A DNA stretch of 64,000 nucleotides from Crocodylus rhombifer (lineage: Eukaryota; Chordata; Crocodylia; Crocodylidae). Position numbers and translations under genes: made by a program. The number at the start of each line of letters is the position of its first letter. The first letter of the stretch is position 1. Below, piece after piece: positions 56,913 to 64,000 of this stretch. The notes beneath the pieces were generated by a model. That model was not told the origin of the DNA, searched no databases, and worked only from the letters and a program-made list of their open reading frames with translations. The stretch covers positions 434,001 to 498,000 of the forward strand of contig JAVSML010024257.1 of NCBI GenBank assembly GCA_038503035.1. The letters are read 5' to 3'.

Positions 56913-57259
56913 CTGAGATCTTACCACTCAGCGAAACTTGAACCAGTCAAGGTTCCCATGTGTTTGTTTGAGTTTGAAGACATGCAGAGCCCTCAGCACA
57001 ACCAGTGGAGGGATTGTTCCTTTTATAATTTTGTTTCAAGTCCATCAGGTTGGCACATGGAAGAGGTGTAGGGGAGGTGGAGTCCCAATGATGTCCACAT
57101 GAGACACCTCCAAGCAAGTCCTAGCCAGATGGGAAACTCTCGCACTTGACCTTGAGATCAAGATGTGGGAGGAAAGTATCAGGAGCTTCCCTTAGGAGGT
57201 GACACATGGGGAATGCAAGTGCCAGAGAAGGAACTCGCCCTAGCCAGGATCACCCAACT

Positions 57260-57640
57260 CTGAGCTGCTCAGGAGCAGTTACTTGAGTTTATGCGGGCAC
57301 AGTCTTGGAGAAGCCTCAGGACCTTTCAGGACATCCAAATCTGGCCAGTGCTTTCCATAAGGCTTCACAGTTGATGGAGTCAAAGGCCTTAGTGAGGTCA
57401 GTGAAGGCCATATACAGATCCTGATGTTGTTCCCAACACTTTTCTTGAACCTGATGGGAAACAAAGACCATGTCAGTTGTCCCACAGGATGATTTGAAAC
57501 CATATTCATGATGTTTGCATTCCTCAGGGTCCCAGGCATTTCCTTGTTCCAAATTCAAAGAATAATCTGTGTTAGTTCCAGTTCTGCACTGCCAGCCTTG
57601 AAGACTTCACCAGGTATGTCATCAGGTCCAGTAACCTTAC
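57260..57640 (-). pseudogene. Non-CR1 LINE, reverse transcriptase N-terminal part
   Basis: The minus strand reads VTGPDDIPGEVFKAG at about 57640-57600, NLEQGNAWDPEECKHHE, then QEKCWEQHQDLYMAFTDLTK and AFDSINCEALWKALARFGCP. The DLTKAFD block is the first catalytic Asp motif and is intact. It is distinct from the CR1 'YLDFxKAFD' form, so this is another LINE clade. Downstream continuation is at 54540-55460. Confidence 0.8.
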
Positions 57641-57899
57641 ATTACTCAAATACATATATACTAACTATTCAGGATCATCTTCATTGTTGCTTTCCTTCTT
57701 TCTCTCCAATCCACAGCAACAGTAGTACAAACACTAAGTACAATGCTTATAAAGACAGATCTGTGTAGAAACAAGGGCATTAATCTAATCTTTAATATGC
57801 AACTTCATATTTTCTGGCAATGCAAGGAGACCTCAATGAAGATATAAATACTGCTAAAGTGGTATAAACTGACATAACTTTGAATAACTGAGAATCAGG

Positions 57900-58850
57900 G
57901 TCCAAAACTGGACACAAGGAGAAAAGCCAAGGCCAAAACTGAGCTCAAACAATTATAGGAATCAAGGACAAAAAAAAGTCCTTCTTCAGATACATGAGAA
58001 GTCAAAAGAGAACTAAGGGCAAGATTAGACCCTGCTGAATCCAATGGGACAGCTGACATCCAACATCCAGGAAAAAGCTAATCTCCTTAATGATTACTGT
58101 GCGTCGGTTTTTCACCAGCCCAAGGGTGGGTTTTCACCACCCCTTCCTGATAGGACATGGGATTATGAAGGTACAGGTGATCACACACCTACTTGTGGCA
58201 AAGACCTTGTGAGGTAACACCAATGTGATGCCACAGGCAACAAAGCAAATAAAACCCTGGCTTGCATCTACCAATGCATCTCAAGCAAGACCCAGGATGT
58301 CATCTTCCTGCTATATTCATCCTTGGTGAGGCCACAGCTGGAGTACTGCATCCAGTTCTGGACTCTACACTTTAGAAAGGATGTGGAGAAGCTTGAGAGA
58401 GTCCAGAGAAGAGCCACACACATGATCACAGGTTAAGATAGTAGGCCTTATAAGGAAAGCCTGAGAGACATGGGACTCTTCAGCTTGGAAAAGCGTAGAC
58501 TATGGGGAGACTTGGTGGCAGTCTATATCAGGGGTGTTCATCAGGACCTGGGTAAACATCTGTTCACCAGGGAACCCCAAGGGAAGACTAAGTCCAATGG
58601 TCACAAGCTGCTGGAAGACTGTTTTAGACTGGACATAAGGAAAAACTTTTTTACCATGTGAGTCTCCAGAGTCTGGAATAGACTCCTCTCAGAAGTGGTA
58701 CAGGTAGCTACTCTGGACGCATTTAAGAAGCGTTTGGATGATTATTTTTCTGGGGTCATATGACCCCAGCTGATTTCCTGCCTTTTGGGCAGGGGGATGA
58801 ATTCAATGATCTCACAAAGTCCCTTCCAGCCCTAATGTGTATGAAATCTT
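57900..58850 (+). mobile_element. CR1 copy J with large internal deletion
   Basis: The left part (57900 to about 58215) reads the linker (GIKDKKKSFFRYMRSQKR). At about 58215-58225 it jumps directly to the thumb region (ATKQIKPWLASTNASQA in one frame; QATKQIKTLACIYQCISSK by sense). It continues with VRPQLEYCIQFWTLHF-like sequence, MGLFSLEKRRLWGDLVAVY at 58470, GHKLLEDCFRLDIRKNFF and the 3' UTR. The whole palm, including FADD, is missing. Tail TGAAATCTTTGAAATATATG. Confidence 0.85.
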
Positions 58851-58893
58851 TGAAATATATGAAAACTTGAAGAAGTCAGGCAACTTGCAAAGC

Positions 58894-59518
58894 TGCTGGC
58901 AGGTGCAGGCCAAGACTAATTGAGAGTCAGCTCACCCAGGGAGCCGGCAAGTAAGGCTAGGCCAGGTAGAGGGAGTCGCCTGACTCAGGAGGAGGGCTGG
59001 GCTTAGAGCAGGTATAAGCCCAGGCCCTGAAAGAAGCCCAGCAGTAAGATCTGAAGACTGCTGAGGGAATACCACCTCAGCAGGTGGACTGCAACTCTGG
59101 AGCACCACCACACAGGGGATGGTTGATGTAGTCTGGAGGTTTGGGGAGGAACTAAGGGGAGGAGGAGGTTCTTAGGGACCCAAGGAGGGGTCTGGAGCCC
59201 AGCTTAAGGAAGCTGAGAGTGTGAGACCAGAGAGAGTCCAGGAACCCCAGAGGAGGGGCTAAGTGAAATAGAACATCAATGAGGACATCTGTGAGTCATG
59301 AGGCATAGTGTAGGGGAGGAATAGAGCCATGTAATTAGTGCACAAGGCAGGGACCACTGGCACATAGTGGTCATGTGAGAGCAATTTGGAAAGCCCTGGG
59401 GCAACCTCCCTCAAAAAGGTAATAAACACCAAGGTGTGGTGAGTGAATGAAGGGGGTGATTGCCCAGAAAATGATTTTAGGGGCTTCACAGTCCCACTTG
59501 GAGAACCACCCTGCCACA
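58894..59518 (+). mobile_element. Candidate solo LTR (about 0.63 kb)
   Basis: Begins near TGCTGGCAGG and ends CCCTGCCACA, an imperfect inverted TG…CA pair. Contains GGTATAAGCC (TATA-like) near 59011 and AATAAA near 59421, in promoter-then-poly(A) order as in an LTR, with G/A-rich sequence between. No target duplication seen, no internal retroviral genes. A non-LTR origin remains possible. Confidence 0.4.
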
Positions 59519-62500
59519 ATGATCCTGGCTATTGCCAGACTTAACAAATGCATACAAATTCCGTGTGTTATGAAAGGCAAATAGCTACAGCAGATGAGCA
59601 ATATCAACTCATGGTACAAGAAGAAAAATTGCATCAATGTACAGCAAAGCAACTGCTACTCATAAGAGCAGCTGTTACTTAAAATTCATGAGCACATCTC
59701 AACATTTTCTGAAGTAAGGACATATATCATTTAACACTGTTGTTAGAATTTTAGAGCTAAGCAGTAGCAGGCAGAGGAGATGCTATATCAGGGTTTGGAC
59801 AAGCTATGTGCCTTGGTTCATAGAGCATAGATACATTTAATATTCTGATCTATCTATTAAATTCTCGTTAAAAGTTAGTGGAGATATAGACCATCTAGCA
59901 TCATTTTTTGTGGTCATGAAGAACCAATGTAACTAGATTGCTGGTATTTCAGATTCTCTTTGTCCATTCTAAATTCTTTAAATTCATTGCACTATATACA
60001 AATGTGATAGTTTGCATATAGGGAATTGTGGTTTTATTCAGATCTGTGGTTTTTGCATCCTGGAAGTCTTGTTTTGAGAGCAAATCTAGTCATTCCAAAT
60101 TGATTACACAAAAGCTATAGAGTAGGTTATAATTTCCATGGTGTGTGTAATATGTGGTATAGCTGATTGGACCCTCAGAATTTGTGGTAGACCCTCCAGC
60201 TTGCTAATTTCCTAACTCAGCAGATCACAAGCCGTAAGATACATACATGTCCCATAAAAAGGACAGTGATGTTATTACTGTAGGTCTAATTAAATCTCCT
60301 TTAATGCTGCTTTCACTCAGAAGTCCCAGAGATACATTTCATCTGGATTTGGTTGTTTTCCCGTTTTGCTAAAAGAAAAAAAAAGTATTTATTTTGTAGC
60401 TCTGCCATCATTTAAAAAATATCACTAAATAGTTGTAGGGCATTTTAGACTGAAGGGAATTAAAGTATAACTTCCCCAGAACAGGGAAACTTAGACCAAG
60501 TTAAAAAAAAACTATGCATGAGTAATTGGATCCCAAAATGTAATGAAATGTTGGCAGACATTCTGCACCGCATACCAAGTCCTCCCTTTAACAAGCTGAA
60601 ATCTGAAAATAGTGGAAACATAGGTCAGAGTTTCTTCTCAGAAATGACAGTAGAAGAACAATGTACTGTATTTGAGATGGGTTTCCCATTTATAAGTATC
60701 TTTATGATAAACATTGTTTGGGAAGGACATGTTTTTGTCACGAACATTTCAAGGCAGAATGGAATAAGAGCATCAAATAAAAGACTACAGTGACTTAGGA
60801 GAACTGACACAACCCATTAGGTAGATCCCATTATTCTCCCTGAGATAAAATTGTCACTTGATATAAATCACAGAGGGAAAGAGGAAATAGGAAATTTAAT
60901 TTACAATCCAGCAATAAAAGTCTGAAGTATATATGCAAGGATTCAGTCTTGTAAGTAAAAAAAAAAATTGGAAAAACCCTTTTTCTATTGCTCTGGGTTT
61001 TAGCAGACCCAAATTGTCACTGCTATGCGCAAAAAGCAAGGTAGAGAACAGGCAATTCTGTGAGGGTTTCTTTGTTGAACATCAGAGGAAAATGGGTTTT
61101 CTGCTTCACAGAATACTCTTTAGAGATAAAAATCCAGGGGATTCCTAGTTGCACTTGCAGCATTGATTTCCAGCTCTGTCAAGTTCCTTCTCAGGTGGAA
61201 GCTATCACGGACATTATATCTGATGATGTGAGCTTCAGTCCACAAAAGTTTGTGCTCTCTCTATACATCTTATTTAGTTTATAAAGGTGCATATCTACCC
61301 TGCCTTCGGGTATTACATTGAACAGGGAAGGCATGCATTTGTGGATGTGTTTGCTGTAACATCACCCTCCCTGATGCAAGCAAAGAATCTCCTTGAAACA
61401 GCCCAAGCTTTGCTGTTTATCCTTAAGTGACTCTAATTATGATATGATACTCTATGGACAGTGTAGAAAAGAAGAAAACATTGCTGATCCTTGACTCTGC
61501 AAGTAGAAGTGGACAGCTGAAAAAAGGACCAGGCAAAATGCCCAAAACCAGATCCAGGAGTGAATGGGAAGGGAAAAACAAGGTTACTCACATACATACC
61601 CCTTTAAATAGCTCCTTGCTTATCCACCCCATGAAAGAATTAGCAGTATCAGCTGGCTTTCTTAACTCAAAAGGCAAATTAGTACAATCTAGTGTTTTGC
61701 AGCAAAGGTTTCATAAACAAAAAGGAGAGCAGAAAACTTATGCTAAGCAACCACATAAAAATAACCATGTAAGACTATTCAGGAAAACATTTCAATTAGG
61801 CTTAACTGGGATTGACTTAAATTGGACCTAGCACTTGCCTATGAGACTCCCAAACAGGAAAAAAACTATTAGGAGTAGCTGTGTAAAATTATAACTAGAA
61901 TTGCATTTTAAAGGTGGAGATAATAGGGTCTAAGAGATATAGGCATGGGCAATTCTTGATTACTGTCACAAGGGAATAACTACCAGAAACACAGCTAAAA
62001 ATGCTAGGAGGAACCACTTCTGATGTACCTGATGTAAATTGGCAGACTTCCATGAAATCATTTCAGTCCCACTGATTTATGCCAAGTGAGGATCTTAACC
62101 TCAAGGTTTTATTTGCACTCCTGCGTAACATACAGAAATGTCTCCCTTTTTTGTTTTTCCTACTTAGCTTTACCAAAGAGTTAAGAAAATGGGTCTGCTT
62201 TTGAGAAAGCATTGCTTCTCCATCAAATGAAGAGGTTCTTTTACTCTCCTTCAGATAATTCAAAAACACATTGTTTTTTTTTTTTAACAGTCTATTTGTT
62301 GCAGTTGCAGGGCCGGATTTTTAAAGCTATGTAGCCATCCAAGGAAGCAGAGTATAGCCTAACTATGAGTGGGGAAGCAGGGCAAAAGCCTTAGGTGCCA
62401 ATTTAGAGGGGACCTCCATGGCACAGCATGAGCAGCTCACATCACAGCAGCAGCCCATATGGAGAGAAGGCAGGCATGGATCCCAGGAGTATGTGGTGGT

Positions 62501-63290
62501 GCTGTCACACCTCTCTTTGGCTCTGGGACGCACACGCAGGGAGCTCCCTGAGCTCACCAGCTGGTCAGCACAGGCTTCTGCCCAAGCCACTGTTTCTGTA
62601 TGGCTCTGGAGCCCAGAGGGTGAGCACTGCTGCCATTTGCTCCCCCACCTGTACCACTTTTACTCTGTTCCCAAATTTGACACAGGAAAGACATGCACAT
62701 CTTGGGCTAGTAGGAGCCCATGTCAACCAGGTAGAAGCAACCTGCACGGGCAGAGCTGTAGCAGCTCATGTTGACCAGTGGGAACTCAGATAGCTCACTG
62801 TGCATGTGTCACACAGCTGGAGGGGATGTGGCCATCCCTCTGTCACTTCTCTCCTGGATCCACCTATGGTATAAGAGTCTCTAGCACTTGGCTCCTTTAA
62901 CCTCCTTCCCTTCCTCTCAGCTGCTTGGCATAAGCACCTGAGCTCACCACATCCCCACCCATGCATAGGGAACCAAAATTCCTACCTACACTTCTGGAGA
63001 TAGATATGGGCTTCATGAGATGTCCAAAAGCATCTGGGTCCTTAATCCCTAATGAAAGCCAAATGAAGTTGGGTGAAATGCCACCTTACATGTTGTTAGC
63101 ATTTTTAAGTACCTGAATATCTTTAACTATTTGGTCTTCAGTGCTAAAGCCTGTCATTCCTGTCATGGCACATTCTGTAAAATAGGTATTACAAATTCTG
63201 TAACAGATTTTACAAAACAACTAAAAAACTGTAGCTGCATATCTGAAAACAGAATCAAACCAAGCATTTTAATAATTAGCATGCAATAAT
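59519..63290. other. Gene-free stretch, nothing recognised
   Basis: About 3.8 kb. Frames at 60518-60793 and 61454-61831 lack domain character and splice context. A T-run lies near 62273-62285. CAGGGCCGGATTT at 62309 looks like a hAT end, but no partner was found. Confidence 0.5.
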
Positions 63291-64000
63291 TAACTCCATG
63301 CAAACAACCTGAAGAGCACATGCCAGCTAGGCAGGCCACAGGGCACAGAGGGGTTGAGGCATTGGTGATGTGTAGGGGGTGCACACGGGTGCACATGCAC
63401 CCCCTGAGCTTTGCTGCGCACCCCCTGCAAAAAGCACCACCAATGCTGCTGGTGGCACCTGCAAGCTACTCCGCACACCCCGCCCTCCCCGTTGATACCG
63501 CTGGGGGCATCTGTGGGCAGTGCTCGATCACCACTAGCCACTACCAATGCTGCTGGTGGCATTTGCAGATAGTCTCCGGCCACTGGTCAGCACTCGCCAC
63601 CCCACCTCCGACACCACTGTGGCTGCCTGCAGGAGCTCCCAGCTCCCCACCACCACACCCCCACCGCTGCCATCGCTGCCACTGCCGCTGCCTGCAGGCA
63701 GTCACTGTGCCCCTGCCAGCCTCCAGGGGCATGTGGCATTCATGGATCCAGGAGTGGAGTCTGGAGAGGGTGGGGGGAATAAGGTAGGAGGCTGGATTGG
63801 GTCCCTATGAGTTGTGGCTTACTTCCCAAGGCAGGGGCAGTAGCTCCCCCAAAAGCATCTTCCCTCACCACTCTCACCCCCAAGCCACCCCTGGAACATT
63901 ACCAGCAACTCTCATATCCCAATCCCAAATTGCAATTTATTAAAAGATGAGACTGTCTCTAATTTACTTCCTCTTTATTTCTTTTTCAATTCTTTTTTTT
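63291..64000. repeat. Second copy of the 5.5-5.9 kb repeat, interrupted and cut by the window end
   Basis: GAGCACATGCCAGCTAGGC at about 63315 and TTTACTTCCTCTTTATTTC at about 63963 match 5738 and 5816 in the same order and orientation. They are separated by about 0.6 kb here but only by about 60 bases there. The sequence runs off the window in a T-run. Confidence 0.75.
63360..63935. mobile_element. GC-rich element inserted in the repeat (about 0.58 kb)
   Basis: GGTGCACACGGGTGCACATG and CACCCCCTGCAAAAAGCACC, then repeated 'accaatgctgctggtggca' units at 63438 and 63544. These are the inverse of the features at 39.25-39.61 kb. Long frames on both strands reflect the triplet-like GC-rich units, not coding. 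Precise ends and duplication not determined. Confidence 0.6.

Larger units (their letters stand above)
55465..57255. other. About 1.8 kb of foreign sequence interrupting the non-CR1 LINE
   Basis: It lies between two parts of one minus-strand LINE (FGCPER at 57290 and YQLDRELIN at about 55390), which are about 70 residues apart in intact elements. It holds a three-copy ~120-bp tandem array (56090-56430) and a (GA)n run (about 56878-56909). No ORF with recognisable domain and no convincing terminal repeats were found. It could be an LTR-type or other nonautonomous insertion. Confidence 0.5.

Noticed and set aside
60518..60793. 91-codon frame in AT-rich DNA
   Set aside because: No recognisable domain, no splice or promoter context, and random length expected in 64 kb.
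61454..61831. 125-codon Lys-rich frame
   Set aside because: No domain or repeat context; composition follows the A-rich strand.
62306..62320. CAGGGCCGGATTT, similar to a hAT end
   Set aside because: No matching inverted end found downstream and no target duplication.
63541..63787. Long frames on both strands in the GC-rich insert
   Set aside because: They reflect CTGCTGGTGG-type units; both strands are open and neither has domain character.
1..64000. Bacterial-type operon, defence system or CRISPR array
   Set aside because: Splice sites, LINEs, MITEs and AT-rich desert show eukaryotic nuclear DNA. No regularly spaced repeat with unique spacers was seen; the tandem arrays noted are adjacent units without spacers.

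Overview
This is vertebrate nuclear DNA made mostly of decayed transposable elements. The best fit is a non-avian sauropsid, most likely a crocodilian (turtle is the main alternative). That rests on about ten CR1-type LINE fragments with the short (…CTATGAAT/CTATGAAA…) 3' tails usual in sauropsids, MIR/CORE-SINE-like relics, Penelope-like tails, a Myb/SANT-type DNA transposon, hAT and Tigger relics, and no recognisable L1 or Alu. The species call is inference. I found no host protein-coding exon, tRNA, rRNA, CRISPR array or bacterial-style operon.

Layout. 0-5 kb: a MITE split by a CR1 copy (A), then a minus CR1 3' end (B). 5-11 kb: nonautonomous DNA repeats, one of them a hAT-like 1.04 kb element with an 8-bp target duplication (10.07-11.12 kb). 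11-16 kb: AT-rich unique DNA, a possible decayed transposase and two related MITEs. 16.2-20.1 kb: a GC-rich Myb/SANT-domain transposon with TATA box, a clear small intron, a coiled-coil exon and poly(A) signal. 21.2 kb: Tigger C-terminus. 22.4-25.0 kb: a hAT element bounded at both ends, with terminal repeats and an 8-bp duplication. 25-29 kb: Penelope-like tail, unique DNA, CR1-D and MIR. 29.5-33.2 kb: the best-preserved CR1 (E, minus strand), with one ORF of about 1,040 codons broken only by an amber stop and a late frameshift. 35-42 kb: CR1-G (minus) split by a plus-strand CR1-H plus a GC-rich element. 42-51 kb: MITEs, MIR, microsatellites, a candidate solo LTR and long unique stretches. 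51.3-58.9 kb: MITE, CR1-I with an internal duplication, a non-CR1 LINE split by about 1.8 kb of foreign repeat, and CR1-J. 58.9-59.5 kb: a second candidate LTR. 59.5-63.3 kb: nothing recognised. 63.3-64.0 kb: a repeat also seen at 5.7 kb, interrupted by a GC-rich insert and running off the window.

The genes here do not form a host pathway. What they share is transposition: CR1 endonuclease/reverse transcriptase (with ORF1 esterase remnants in two copies), hAT and Tigger transposase remnants, and a Myb/SANT DNA-binding protein of the PIF/Harbinger partner type. The nesting gives relative ages: CR1-A is younger than its MITE, CR1-H younger than CR1-G, and the GC-rich insert at 63.4 kb younger than its host repeat. 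All boundaries are read by eye and are accurate to tens of bases unless a target duplication is stated.
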